From: Himantopus leucocephalus
Taxonomy: Eukaryota > Chordata > Aves > Charadriiformes > Recurvirostridae
Direction: 5' to 3'
Assembly (NCBI GenBank): GCA_003993805.1
Contig: RSEF01000001.1
Coordinates: 62,728,518 to 62,792,517 of the forward strand
Length of the DNA stretch: 64,000 nucleotides
Below, piece by piece: positions 38,461 to 50,137 of this stretch (position 1 is the stretch's first letter; every line of letters starts with the position of its first letter). The translations under genes and the position numbers were made by a program. A model generated the notes under the pieces. That model was not told where the DNA came from, searched no databases, and saw only the letters and a list, made by a program, of their open reading frames with translations.

Positions 38461-39639
38461 GGAAGGGAGCACAGGTGTGCCCCTGAGCCAGCATTCTTAC
38501 CATCGATAAGGAGTTGTCTCCTCCAACTTTCCCCCTTATCTCACTTCACTTATCTGCTGGCACATTCCAGCTGGGTTACCCATTACTCCGACATTTCGAC
38601 ACCTAACCCTACTCAGTGAAAGTGAGGCAGGGGAAGGCAGTGGGAAGTGAGGACAGGTTTGGGCTGGGTTACATGGCACAGCACCTCCCAGTCTGTGTCC
38701 CTCGCACGGGACTACAGGCAATTAGTGCTGATTATCTGATGCTGCAGTTCTAATTAAAAAATGTCTCGCCAGCCTTAATGAGACCGATGTGTGACAGCAA
38801 ACGTCGGGGCACTTCAGGCTGACTGGGAGGAGAGCAGAGTAGAAGAGCATCTTACCCAGAGCCTGGTCCGAGGCAAGGTGGCAGCGCCCCTGCCCTTCCT
38901 CTCCACCTCCTCGCTGCCCAGCCCTCAGGACTCGAAGCTGCCTGATCGCATGGGCAGAAGATGTCTGGTGGGCTGGGAGGGCCGCAGCCAAGCCAGCTTT
39001 GCCGATCTGCTTCAGGCTGCAAACGAATTGTTGCAGGGCTGGAGAGGAAGCTTTGGACCCTCCTGCCTGCTACGCAGGGCTGGGTGGGTAGGAGGTTGCT
39101 TTGTGTGTTAGCCACGGTGAGCGGCAAAGTACCAGGCTAGTTAATCCAGGGATCCCAGAGGTGCTGGAAAATCCTGCTGAGAGTGGAGAGGATGGGATTT
39201 TGTGGCTGGGGCACCGGCAGACATAGCAAGGAAGATGGTAAGGTTGCTGCAGCTGAGGGGAGGCACCAGAGGAGAAGTTAGTATCAAAACTGCTTTAATA
39301 AGGACAATAGTAAGTGCATGGGATACAGAGTGGAGGCAGAAAGGATGTTCCACGGATGTGGGTCTTTGGTCTGGAGCTTGTGTTACGGTCTGGGAAGCAG
39401 AGGGTGGGGGGAGCTCATCCTGAGAGCCAGGGTGCCCACCTCGGAGGGTGCAGGGGTGATAAGGCTGATCTTGCTGGGTACCAGTGGCCAGAGTTGGGGA
39501 TTCCTTGAAGCTGCTCCCTGCCCCAGCTTGCTGCGGCCGGATGGCACGAGGCAGCCACCCAGAGAGACTGGAGGAGATGAGTTTGCCCGTAATCTTGATG
39601 GCCTGACTGCGAGTGGCACACCCACGTACAACACACGTG

Positions 39640-40950
39640 TGCGCCAGAGCCTCTTTATTCTGCTCTGAAGATCTCCCTGCCAGAAGCAGCCGGGCAGGCG
39701 GCGGGTGAGCTGCGTAGGAGCGGAGCCCTGTGGCCACGGCCCAGCGTCTCCCCCTGCTGCACACCCCCTTCTGTCCCGGAGAACAAGGGGGTTCCTGTGA
39801 GGGTCCCTCCAGTGACTTCAGCCCCCGAGCATCTTGGCTCCACGCTGTGGCACAAAGATGCTTCTGTGAGGGCCAGTTTGCATGCTGGGCAGCGTGGGGG
39901 GCAGCTCGTTCCAGGGCGGCCACATCGCCCAGGGCTGCTTGGCGAGGGGCATTAGCCATCCTCCACGCATACCCCTGGGAAGGGGCATGCTGGAAAGAGG
40001 GGTGCACGCGTGGGGAATGGGGAGAGGGAGCGAGGATAGAGATGAGGCAGCACAGACCGAGTGGCTGCAGAGTGGGAGGCTCCTTGTTCTGAGGCGGGAG
40101 GAAAGGAAGGGATTTGTAGGGCCCGAACTGCAGAATTTGGTGACCTGACAACCTCGCCTCTGCCTCCAGCCAGCCAAGAAGTTTCTCCCCTCCCTGCAGC
40201 GAGGAGGCGGGGGTCAGAAAAGGAGCCGTCCTAAGTGACACTCAGCGGCAGGAGGCAAGCGGAAAGATCCCTGTGATTATCTCTGTGCATGCTCTCACCT
40301 CCTGAACGCTGAGCTTATGGCTTTTTTGGGGGGAGGGGAAAAGAGAAAGCTCAGCTCTGTGGGGTTTGCCTGCCCCTTGAGCCCCCAGCTGCCCTCTCCA
40401 GGTAGAGAGATGTGCCGTACGGGAGGGTCTCGCACCAGCTGGAGCTGGGGACACCCCTCATCCCCTATGTGCCATAGCTGTTGGTGGGAATATCTCCGGG
40501 AGGGCACCGGTGCCAGCACAGAGGGTGGCTGGGGGGCTTCAGTGGGAGGACTGGGCACGTCCGCTGGCAGGGCAAGGCTGAGGGATGGGAGAAAGGGCGC
40601 CGGGGAGAAGGGGATGGGATAGGAAGGGGTTTGGGGGTTTCTTTGGCACATGGGAATGTCCCTTTGGTGTCTAACGGCACTGAGGCCGGGGAAGGGCCGC
40701 AATGCCCAGTGTTGCAATGCATAGCCCTCATCCGGCCCCCCTGCAGCAGCCTGGCCCAGCCCCAGGGAGTCCCCCGGGAGGTGGGTTCTCCTCCTGCCAC
40801 CCACTGCCCCCCAGTGCTCCCAACTTGACAAGGAGGTTGCCTGCTGGGTCCACCGGTGATGCTGGCGCCTGAGGGTGGGTGACAGGGAGAAGGGCAAAGA
40901 CCACGGCACCAGTGCCTCTGGTGGGGGGCCGTGATGGGAGGGATGGCCCT
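39640..40950 (-). other. CDC42EP1: CDC42EP1 3' untranslated region
   Basis: It runs from the TGA at 40953-40951 to the minus-strand AATAAA at 39659-39654. It contains a long open frame that starts with GTG and spans the poly(A) signal, which I treat as chance. Confidence 0.6.
39654..39659 (-). terminator. CDC42EP1: Candidate poly(A) signal AATAAA of CDC42EP1
   Basis: TTTATT on the plus strand, about 1.3 kb beyond the CDC42EP1 stop codon. The next candidate is a variant ATTAAA near 39295. Confidence 0.6.
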
Positions 40951-43196
40951 TCACACCTTGACTTCATCATCTTCCTCATCATCGGCGTACTCAAAGGAAT
41001 TGCTGCGCCCGCCCCGGGCACCAGCATACCCCTCCTGCAGGCTGGAGAGCTCGGCCTCCTCCTCCTCCTCTCCTTGGTTCCAAGTGGCCTCGGGGGACCG
41101 GCTCTCCCCTGTCACTTGCGACCGCCATGAGCTGCTGCTGGGGCTCTCCCACAGGGTCTGCGTCCGGGCCTGCCAGGGACCCTCGCCCTTCTCCGAGCTC
41201 TGTGGGGTGCTGGTCCCACCATAATGGCGGGCCAGGACCTGGGCTGCCCGGTCAAACTCTCCCGCCTCAATGGTGCAGTCATTCCAGTGCCCCTGCCACG
41301 GGGTCCCTCTGGGCACTGCCTCTGGCCCCGAAGCCCAGGCAGAGTCCTCTCCAGCACCCTCGATGGCATGTGCCTCTCCGTTGGCACGGACCGACAGTCC
41401 TGGCAGCGAGCTGGCCCCCGACAGGCTGCTCTGCCCAGAGCGGTCCCAGAAGCTGGATGTTGCCTTGTCCTCTCCGTGGGATGCACAAGGGACCCCATCC
41501 TTGGTCCCCTCATCACACACGAGGTCTGGGCCATCCTCTCCTGCCTCACTCCCGTTGGTTTCAGAGAAGCTCATCACCTGGAGGAGCTCGCTCATCAGGG
41601 AGGGCCCCAGGTCCAGGCGGAAGGAGAGCAGGGAGTCCGAGCGCTTCAGCTCTTCTTCCCCAGGGAAGGCACTCTCTTGGGCCTTTTCCAAGCGGGGGAC
41701 CCGAGGGATGGTGCAAAACCCAGACTCCAGCCCTGCAAAGGCAGAAAAGATACCTGGTGAGTGGGGGCATGGCAAGGTGGGAGGAAACCTGCCTTACATC
41801 TGCAGAAGACAAGGGACACCGCCACCGAAGTGGGAAAGGTCATGCTCCCATCGGTGGCACTGGACTCTAAAGGACAAGGCCAGTGTCTGTGCGGACATCT
41901 CCAAAGCCTGGAGTTGCAGCAGAGGGTCCCCAGGTGGGCTCTGGGCTGGATAAGATGCTGGTGGGGGCTGAGCCAGGCAGGTGGGACCAGGAGATGGCAG
42001 CATTGCCTCAGCTTGCCTTTCCCTCTGAGCCCAGCCACCTCCCTCAGTTGCTGCAGGCTCCCCGGATTCCCCCTCCCCGAGACCCTCTGCTCCAGACCTC
42101 CCTGGGGAAAAGCTGAGCCACAGCCCAGCGCTGTGAGGCTGGAGAAGAGCCACTCAGCTGTCCCATCCCGTCCTTCCCCAAAGGTCCCTCCTGGACACTG
42201 ACCGGCAGTGAGGGATGTGGGCGCAATGGGGAAGGGGCAGAGGGGGGATGGAGTCCCTTAAGGACCATGTAGAGATGGACGGGTTGGGACAGGGTTGGGG
42301 CATCTGCCTGGAGGTGGGGAAGGCCATGCCATAGGTCCCCTTGACCTTGCTACCTTGGCGTGGGCATTACCCCCCTGTTCCAGCACCCTCTTGGCTTCCT
42401 CAGGGAGGCTGCTCATGGGGGAGTCATAGGGCTGGGGGGAGATGGGGGGCACCCTCTTACAAACTGCTCCACACAGGCTGTCAACTCCGTAGGGCTATGG
42501 GGGGTGGGAGAGGAGGAGAAACCATCCCTGCCCCACTTTGGGGGGTACTCTGGGAGGAGACCCTCCAAGGGCAGGAGGAAGGAGAGCAGTTGAAAGCAAG
42601 GTCAGGGTTATCTCCTCACAGGGACATTTAAATGTCCTGTCTCTGCTGAGAGCCTAAAGTCCCTCGTGGGGAAACTGAGGCACAGAGCAATGGAGAGGGG
42701 TTGCAGAGGATGCGCTGTGCCTGGGTGCCTGCCCCTGCCCTGTGCTTCACTCACCGTAGGCCTGGTGTGTTTTGGAGAAGCTGTTGGAGGCACTTTTGAA
42801 GGAGAACTTGCTGGTCAAGCCCCGGCCACTGCTGCCATCGTACATCCCCTCATTGAGCTGCGGCAGCGAGACGGCGTTCTTGATGATGGGCGAGATGGCT
42901 GGGGGGGCGGGTGATGCCCCCGCTTGGCCCCCGCTGCCTCGGCTCCTCAGCGGTGTCCGGCGGACGTGCCGCAGCGTCCGGGCGAAGAAGTTGTTGGCTT
43001 TGGCTGTGTCAGCCCCGCCGTGGTTGCTGAGGAAGGAGGTGTCCCCGAAGACATCGCCCCCGCGCCCCACGTGCATGGTGTGCCGAAAGTCCCCCAGTGG
43101 CGGGCTGATCATGTCTGGCGTCAGCTCCGACTTCAGCCGCCGCTTCCCATGGGAGCCCGATACCCAGCTGAGCACTGGCAGCTTTCCCAGGCTCAT
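40951..43196 (-). CDS. CDC42EP1: CDC42EP1 (BORG5/MSE55), Cdc42 effector protein 1
   Basis: Binds active Cdc42 through a CRIB motif and organises septins and actin at the cell cortex. Two coding exons on the minus strand: 43196-42755 (442 nt) and 41732-40951 (782 nt, TGA). They join in frame with GT-AG signals, giving 407 residues; the human protein has 391. It starts MSLGKLPVLSWVSGSHGKRR. The CRIB core ISPPLGDFRHTMHVG is at residues 30-44. The BORG homology block FGDTSFLSNHGG follows, and later conserved pieces include ISPIIKNAVSLPQL and SLLSFRLDLGPSLMSELLQVM. The C-terminus is acidic (FEYADDEEDDEVKV). The Pro/Ala heptad repeats known in the mammalian protein are not seen. It faces LGALS2 tail to tail. 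Confidence 0.96.
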
Positions 43197-43223
43197 GTTG
43201 CACCCCTCACCTCACCCCTGCCC
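43197..43223 (-). other. CDC42EP1: CDC42EP1 5' leader part of the first coding exon
   Basis: An acceptor-like TTTTGCAG on the minus strand ends at 43224, 27 nt before the ATG. This fits a gene with a separate noncoding first exon, as in mammals. The pyrimidine tract is weak, so an unspliced leader remains possible. Confidence 0.4.
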
Positions 43224-45589
43224 CTGCAAAAGCCCCCAAAACCAGCCCTTGCTGGGCCTCCAACACTGGGGTGGCCTGTCACATCCCTGGCTTCCCCATC
43301 GCTCCTGCTCTGATGTTCTCAGGGGAATGGCTCACGTCACCTTGGCTTTCAGCGGGTGGGAGTGGTGCCTGTCCCCCTGCTTCCCTGCACTACGTTGTGC
43401 TCATGAAATCACCCACAGCGGATATGTCCCCGGTGGTGAGGACGGTGGCGGCGCGAAGGTGTCCTCAGGGGGTGTCTGGGGTCACCCCCAGTGCTATGGT
43501 GGCTGCTGGAAGCTGCGTCTGGCTGTGGGTTTAGGGGTTAATCCACCGTCTTCTGTGGCCGCTGGGTGAGCAGGAGCCGGTCACAGGTGGGGCAGGGGAT
43601 GACAAGCCCTTGGGATGGGCTGGCAGGGCGAGCACCTCGGTCCCCTCGTTGGCCACCTAAACAAGACAAGAAGAACGGTGAAGCCCTCAGAGAGGATTTT
43701 CACGACCACACTGGCTGTACCCCTGGGACCTGTACCCCCAGGACTGACTGGGGAGGTTAAAGACAGGGCATGAGCAACGGTGGACAGCTTGCTACTGGCT
43801 GTCCCCCTCACCTGACCCTCCTCTTGGGGAGGAAGAGAAAGGCTTTCCCCTCAAAATGCACGCTCTCCCTCACCCCTCTGACCTCCCTTGGCGTGCCTCG
43901 GTTTCCCCCGCCTGCAAAGCAGCTTTGCCGGACCCATGCCGCGACCTGGTATGAGGATTTCCCTCCCAGGCAGCACCTTCTCCCGGAGCGGTGCCCTGCC
44001 CGTCTGTCCGGGCTCCCGGGGCGAAAAACCTCTCCCTTCTTTTTGCTATTCAGATGAACCCTTGGGGAAAGGGTGAGGCCTGGGGACTGCGTGCTTCTCG
44101 GGGAGGAGGGGCAGCGGGGAGGGAAAAATGCAATATTTATATATTGGTTTGTTTGTCCTCCCCTGGCTGGGTCCCCAGGCGCTGAGCAGACACGTCGGAG
44201 CAGCAGGGAGCTGGGGGTGCGGGGAGGGCAGCTGCTTTGCTGGCGGGGGAAACTGAGGCACGCCAAGGGAGGTGATGGCTTGAGGTTGGAGGAGAAGGTG
44301 GGATGGGTCCCTGCACTCAGGGGGGTCCCAGAGGCACTGGGGTGCAGTGAGGAGACAGCGGCTGGGCAATGACCTCCCTGGTCAGTGGGGAGGACACTCA
44401 GATCAGCAGATCTGCCATCGGGGTATGTGGCAAGAGGGAGAGGGTGGGTTGGGGAACAGAAAGGATTCGGGGAACAGGGCACCTCAGAGCAATAGTGGTC
44501 TGGGTGCCCACCTGGGGATGTGTCCCTCCCTGGGCTCAGTCCCCGCTCGGGGGCCAGGGGGCCAGGATGAAGCTGGATTTCTTCAGCTGGGCCGGTTGCA
44601 GAGGGCAGCACGCCAAGAGGCAACACAGAAGCCTCACATCCCTCACGCCCAGCGTGCTGGGACCCCCATCACTGCATGGGTCTCCTCGCTGCTGCCTCCA
44701 TCCCCTGCCTGTCCCGGGGTCACCTCGGACCAGGCAGGCAGTGCCAGGGAGGCAAATCCTCTGGCAAGGGGGAGCCCTGGGCATGGAGCTGCTCTCATGG
44801 CCGGCTACATGTGTTTTCACTTTGCCCTGGCCATGTTTGCTCATGCAGGGCCCCTCTTATCTGCCAGGGGTTAATGCCTGGGGAAGGGAAAACAAACCTC
44901 CCTCGAGGCTCCCAGCACCATTGGCTGCCTCCTGGGGTGGCAGTGGCCGGTGGCAGCTGGGACAGTGGCAGGTTGGCTTCCTGCTGGCTCCAGCTCCCTG
45001 GCTCGTGCTGCCCAGGTCTGCCTCCTGCTCATGGAGACCTTGCAGCTGGGATGGCCCAGGCACGTGGCAGATTTGGGGTGGGAGGACAACTGGGTGGGAT
45101 GAAAACCAGGGAGCAATTTCCTCTCTCTGGCAGAAGGCCACCCATAGGCACTGGGTCAGGGCTCTCCTGGGGCACAAGGAAAACCACTGATGTGGTCCCT
45201 ACAGCACAACGGGGTTCTTGGGGCCCAAAGTGGGGACTGTGCCCTTCAGCAGTGGTGACTGCACGATGTGGGGCATGTGCTGCACTGGACAATCTAAGGG
45301 CTAATCTGAGGGGTGGACTCCTGCCCCGGGTCCCCTGCACAGCATTGCTGCCCTGCAGACCCCTGCGGGGGACCAGGGTTTGCATCACCCCAGGGATGGG
45401 ATGGGGAGGCGAGGGAAAGGGGGATGCGGAAGAGCATCCCCTGCTCCCTGCAAGGAGAACTATTGAGCTGGGAGCCAGGAGGGGCAAAGTGTTTCCCTTT
45501 CCTTGTCCCTTGGCCACCATGGGGATACAAGCCAGCACCTCCTGGCCCCCGGCTCTCCCTGCCTGCTGGCAGGCAGCAGGCACTGGGAG

Positions 45590-45611
45590 AGGAGGGAGGG
45601 AGGGAGGGAGG
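45590..45611. repeat. (GGGA)n microsatellite
   Basis: About five tandem GGGA units. Confidence 0.85.
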
Positions 45612-46590
45612 CAGCTGGTGCCCAACCCTACCTGGATGGCAGGTTTCTGGCAGGCCTGCCTGTTGGGCTTTCTCTCCCTCCAATCTCCCCCTTTTTCCTC
45701 CTTCCCTCTGCCCTTGGTGCGTCTCCCTGCCAGCTGTGCCCCTTTGAGCCCTCCCCTCCGCCCAAGCGGACTCCTCCACGCCAGGGCAACTCGTGATTCT
45801 GCGGGCAAAGGGTGACCCGTGCGCTCTCCTTTCCCCCACTGGGCATGGGGGACCCCCCCTGGTCTGGCCACCCATCCGTCCTCCTGCTGCTTCTGTCTGG
45901 CAGCCCACCGTGTTCGCCAGCCCTCGGCATGAAGAGCCCACAGTCGGTCCCAACCTCCCCTTCCCCGGCTCCCTCCCCGCCTCCTCTGGGAAGCCCCCTG
46001 CCCTCGAAGACCAGCCGCCAGCACCTCCTCCTCCTCCTCCTCCCAGCCTGGCCTCCCCTGTTTCCCCCCCGAGTTCAGCTGGTTTCCACTGGTTTTCCAC
46101 TCGCCAGGAATGGCCAGAGCTGTTCTGCTTGCTGGGAAGAGCGGAAACCAGAAAGGGGGGGAAAATAATCCAGATGTCTAGTTGGCTGGAGCTGCTGAAA
46201 GCAGCCTCTTCCCTCCTCCTCCTCTTCTTGCACCACCCCCCCGCACCCCCCCCAAAGGGGACATACTCCAAAAGAGGGCGAGGAGATGTTTGGGGTGGTC
46301 TCACCAGGGGGAAGAACGGGTGGAAATGGCTGTGGGCGGCCGGGAAGTCTTTCCCAGCCTTCCCCAGCCTTCCCGAGTGCCAAAAAACCTCCCTTTTCCC
46401 CAGAGGAAGGGAGGCAGAGGTTCCCCCGTCGTGTCACTTTGTTCCGAGATGGGGAAAGCCGGCAGGGACAGGCTTTTGGGGAAGGGGGAAAGGGGCTCGG
46501 CTGGCCGGGCTGGGCCTCTTCCAGCTTCCCTGGAGCAGTGCCGGGCAGTAGGCGGACAAGCATGAGTTCAACTCCTGCGCCGCCGGCTGC

Positions 46591-46604
46591 TATATATATA
46601 TATA
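46591..46604. repeat. (TA)7 dinucleotide run
   Basis: An AT block alone in a GC-rich region upstream of CDC42EP1. It could serve as a TATA-like element, but no start-site evidence is visible. Confidence 0.85.
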
Positions 46605-47123
46605 CTTATATCTCTCTGTATAACAAGGGTATTTTTCCAAGCAGACACGCTGGGACGTGGAGGGAGACCGGAGCTCCAAAGGCGGGCGGTTTCCAGCCAT
46701 CCTCTCCCTGCCCTCTTGCCCAAAAGCACTCCCTTTCTTCCTCCAAACCCCCAAAATCAAGGCGCCCGAGAGCCTGTGGGGTCTCGAGGGGTATCCAGAG
46801 CAGGGCTGTGACGGGGGTGCCCCACTGCTTTCCCCTATCTTTGGGACCTCCTCCTCGTCCCCCTTCTCTCCTGCTGCCCCCCCCCATCCTCCCCCTCCGG
46901 CCTGTGTCCCCTCTCCTCGCTCCCGCTTTCCTTCCTCCCAGTTTCCTGTTGCATTCCTGCCTTCTTCTCCCTTTCTTTTTCACCATCCTCCTTGTCTCCA
47001 TCGCTTTGCCACCCCTCCCGCTTCTCCCCTCTCCTACCACCCTCTCCACCCTTTTCCTTCTGCTCCCGAACCGCCCCCCCCCCCAGCTCTCCACACAGAG
47101 GAATCAAAACTTTCAAGATTTAC

Positions 47124-47420
47124 CTCTTCCGAACGAGGGGTATTATTTTTTTTCCTGTCCTTCAGTTGAAAAGTTGGGAGACGCTCCCCGTGGGCCCCCG
47201 TAACTTGCTCCGACGGTTACCAGCTCTGTGTCCCGCAGCAGGGAGGGGAGAAAAGGGAGGCGTGCCCCCCGCCCCCCTTTTCCCACGGCTGTCCCCCCCA
47301 AGGCTGGCTCTTCCAGGCTGACGCCCCGATGCCACGGGAGAGAGAGGGAGCGAAGCTGGCGGGGAGGGGACGTGGGAAGGAGGAGGGCGGGCTGCAGCCC
47401 CGCTGAGCCAATCCTCGCCT
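47124..47420 (-). promoter_or_regulatory. CDC42EP1: Candidate CDC42EP1 promoter and noncoding first exon
   Basis: On the minus strand an inverted CCAAT box (47412-47408) and GC boxes precede a purine-rich segment that ends with donor GAG|GTAAAT at 47124/47123. The order CCAAT box, GC-rich leader, splice donor fits a first exon spliced to the acceptor at 43224. This is inference; transcript data would decide. Confidence 0.35.
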
Positions 47421-50061
47421 CGGCAAGGAGACCAGAGAAAATGAGATTTATTCCAACTATCCAGGACAGAAAACTTCAGGAACTTCTTTGCCGCTCCCCC
47501 CTCCTTCCTCCCCGCTTCCCCAGTGCCATTTCCCGTCCTGCAGCATCGGCTGCCTCCTACTCCCAGGCGCCTGCTTCAGTGAATTTGGGGGAAGGGGGAA
47601 GCCCAGATCACCGGGTAACCTGGTTAGGGGAGCTTGGCCAGGGAGCGGGGGAAAGGAGTTTGCCCCCTGTGTGCGACCCCCTCATGTATCACATGGCGTC
47701 ATTCCATCCCACGTTGGAATGGAAGTCCCCAGTGCCCGTGATGTAGTAGTGCCAACCAGGAATGGGGTCTGAGGGTGGGCGGTCATGCCAGGACCTGTGG
47801 GTAGCGTTGGGTTGAGCGTTAGCAGGGTAACAGCCTCCTCGAAGGCTGCATGGGCCCCATGGGCGTTATGGGGTCAGGACAAGAATTACAGAGTCAGGAC
47901 AAGTGTCGTATCAGCAGCACAGTGTCAGACCAGGGTGAGGGAATGGCACTGGGTAAGCTCAAGGAGGTGCTCCTTTGTGGCACCAAGGAGGGTTTCTGCC
48001 CACAACGGGACACCACACCCCTCTAGTATCACACTTCGTTGCTTTGTCCCTTGATGGTCACGGGGCAGAAGACCCTGTCAGTGCCAATGAGGGGCAACCT
48101 GCTGCTGGGTACTGCATCACCAGTGCCATCGGTGACCCACGTGACCTCCAGGTGAGACTTGGTGGCTCTGCTGGGGAGCACTTGGCCAGGCACAAGCACC
48201 TATTCAGGGCCCTGTGGAGGAGAAGGGAGGTGTCTCTGCTGGTGAAGGCAAGACGAGACTTGTTGGGGTTAAGCAGGGCCTGGCTGAAGGGATGACAAGA
48301 TGTCTGCAGAGGAGATGTCAAAATGGAGCCTGGCCTCTCACTAGGCTCAGGTGGCCCGTGCTGAGTTGCCTGAGCAGGAGCACCTTATTGCTCAGAGGTT
48401 TGCTAAGCAGCAGTAGGATTTTGGCACTCTCGGCCTCAGGCTTCTCCTGTGTGAAACGGGATAGTTGGGTTTTCTGCCTTCTGTGGAGGTCTTCTCCATT
48501 AAGGATCAAGAGCGTATGGACTGTGGATTTTGGTGGTGCTTCTAAATGATTCTATGTCTAGGAGGAAGACGGGAGCTCAGGTCTGAGGTGAGGTGAGCTG
48601 TGCCACTAGTGAGGAAAGGAGGAGAAATCATGACTTGCATCGTCCCTGCTTGCCAGAGGCATGGTAGGCATCTCTTGCCCCATGTCCTGCTCAGAGGAAG
48701 CCAACGGGGGTTGTGGGAGAGGAAGGAAAATACCCTTTCTTTGGGTCTCCTCCCTCTGCATGGCCTGCCAGGGCATCTCCCCCCCCACACCCCCCCTCCC
48801 TCTGAGCCCAGGGCTCCCCCTCACTCCCCTCACCCCCATCCCTGTGCCCTGCAGCAGGGTCTGCGGTGGAGAGCAGAGCCTGGGCGACGGCAACCGCCTC
48901 CACCAGGGAATGCAGAACAAATCTCTTCCAGATGGGACAGGGGCCACGCTCTGCTCCTTGCGGGGCGGCCGGCTCTCCACCACCTCCTCCTCCTCCTCCT
49001 CACCCCTGCTCCAAGCATCTCTGTGCTCTGGGCTAGGATGGGCTCTGTTTCCAGGAAAGCGGTTGGAAATCCCCCCTCTTCAGCATCCCTCCCCAAGCTT
49101 TGTGGTCTTGCGGCTATGCCAGCTGGGCTGTGACTTTTGTCTTTCTGGGGCTGGTGCTGAAGTGCTTTGGAGACCTCCAGGGGATGTGCCAGTTCCAGGA
49201 CTCAGTACCCATCCTGGCCTCTGGCTGCCTGGCTACGAGCAGAGGTGGTGTGGCTCCTCTGGCTGTTCCCTAGCAGGGGCTGCACCCTCCTAAGACCCTC
49301 TTCTTTCCTATACAGCTGCCTGGAAAGCAAATCCATACAATCCTGCTTCCCAGCCTGTTTATCCACCTTGGCTGATAAATGAGAGGTGGCTGTGGGGCTG
49401 GACGGTGCTGCAGAGCCACTGTACCACCCATGGGTGCCCTGGGCAGGAGCTAATACCTGGACCCCTCCCAGCCCCATCACCAGAGACGCCTGGCTACCTC
49501 ATTTACCTTCAGTCACCCCAACCTTTCATCCCATCTGTAACCCTGTGCCCCAGGCACTGGTACCAGTCTCACCATCACAGAGAGACCGGCCATTGGGCTT
49601 ATCATGGGAGCAGACAAGTGGCCCCACAGCTTTCCTGGCTGGGGATTTGCTTTGATTCCTACAACATCAAAGACGGGGCTGTGCAAATTGTCCCCCCGCT
49701 TCTTCCTGGCACTCATCCCTCCGGCATGGGGCCGAGGTCTTATGGGTGGCTGAATGCAACAGGGATGGAGAGAGGGATGGAGGGTGCTGGGGCGTGGAGG
49801 GGCTGAAGTCTCTGCCCTACACCTCCAGGTACTTGGTCCTTCCTCCCACCTTGCTTTGCAGCCCCTGCTACTCACAGACCCTGATGCCCGAAGGAAGGTG
49901 ATGCAGGACTCTCCTCTGGAGAAGAAAACCCCACTTCTCCCTTTCCCTGACACCTGGGGGGAGCTGAGGGATGGTGATGGGGGCACCCCAGTTTGGGGAT
50001 GGGGTGCTCATCCCTGGGTTTCTATTCCTTGCCGCCTCTGTTCGCTGCCTTCCTGCCCACC

Positions 50062-50137
50062 CTCCTGCCCCAGGAAATTTCCAGGGATGGGGCGGTGCTC
50101 CCAGAGCCCCATCCCTGGAAATTTCCTGGGGAAGGAG
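50062..50137. repeat. Inverted repeat with 32-nt arms and a 12-nt loop
   Basis: Arms 50062-50093 and 50106-50137 are complementary with one mismatch (50067 against 50132). Each arm contains the 10-bp palindrome GGAAATTTCC (50073-50082, 50117-50126), which matches the kappa-B consensus GGRNNNYYCC. Transcribed, it would form an almost perfect 76-nt hairpin; in DNA it could form a cruciform. No known miRNA is recognised. Confidence 0.9.

Larger units (their letters stand above)
37930..39640. other. Intergenic DNA between converging LGALS2 and CDC42EP1 3' ends
   Basis: No gene is supported. It contains two short tandem duplications. Open frames here begin at non-ATG codons and match nothing recognisable. 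Confidence 0.6.
43224..47123 (-). other. CDC42EP1: Probable CDC42EP1 leader intron
   Basis: GC-rich DNA with no recognisable coding exon. It includes a GGGA microsatellite and a TA dinucleotide run. Several open frames above 300 codons here overlap on both strands, have no family match and mostly start at non-ATG codons. They are compositional artefacts. Confidence 0.4.

Noticed and set aside
39141..40241. 366-codon open frame on the minus strand beyond CDC42EP1
   Set aside because: It begins with GTG, runs through the likely CDC42EP1 poly(A) signal, shows no recognisable domain and lies in GC-rich DNA where long open frames are common.
44676..46304. Overlapping open frames of 330-380 codons on both strands
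   Set aside because: They overlap each other, have low-complexity Gly/Pro/Arg composition and no family resemblance. They lie in the probable CDC42EP1 leader intron.
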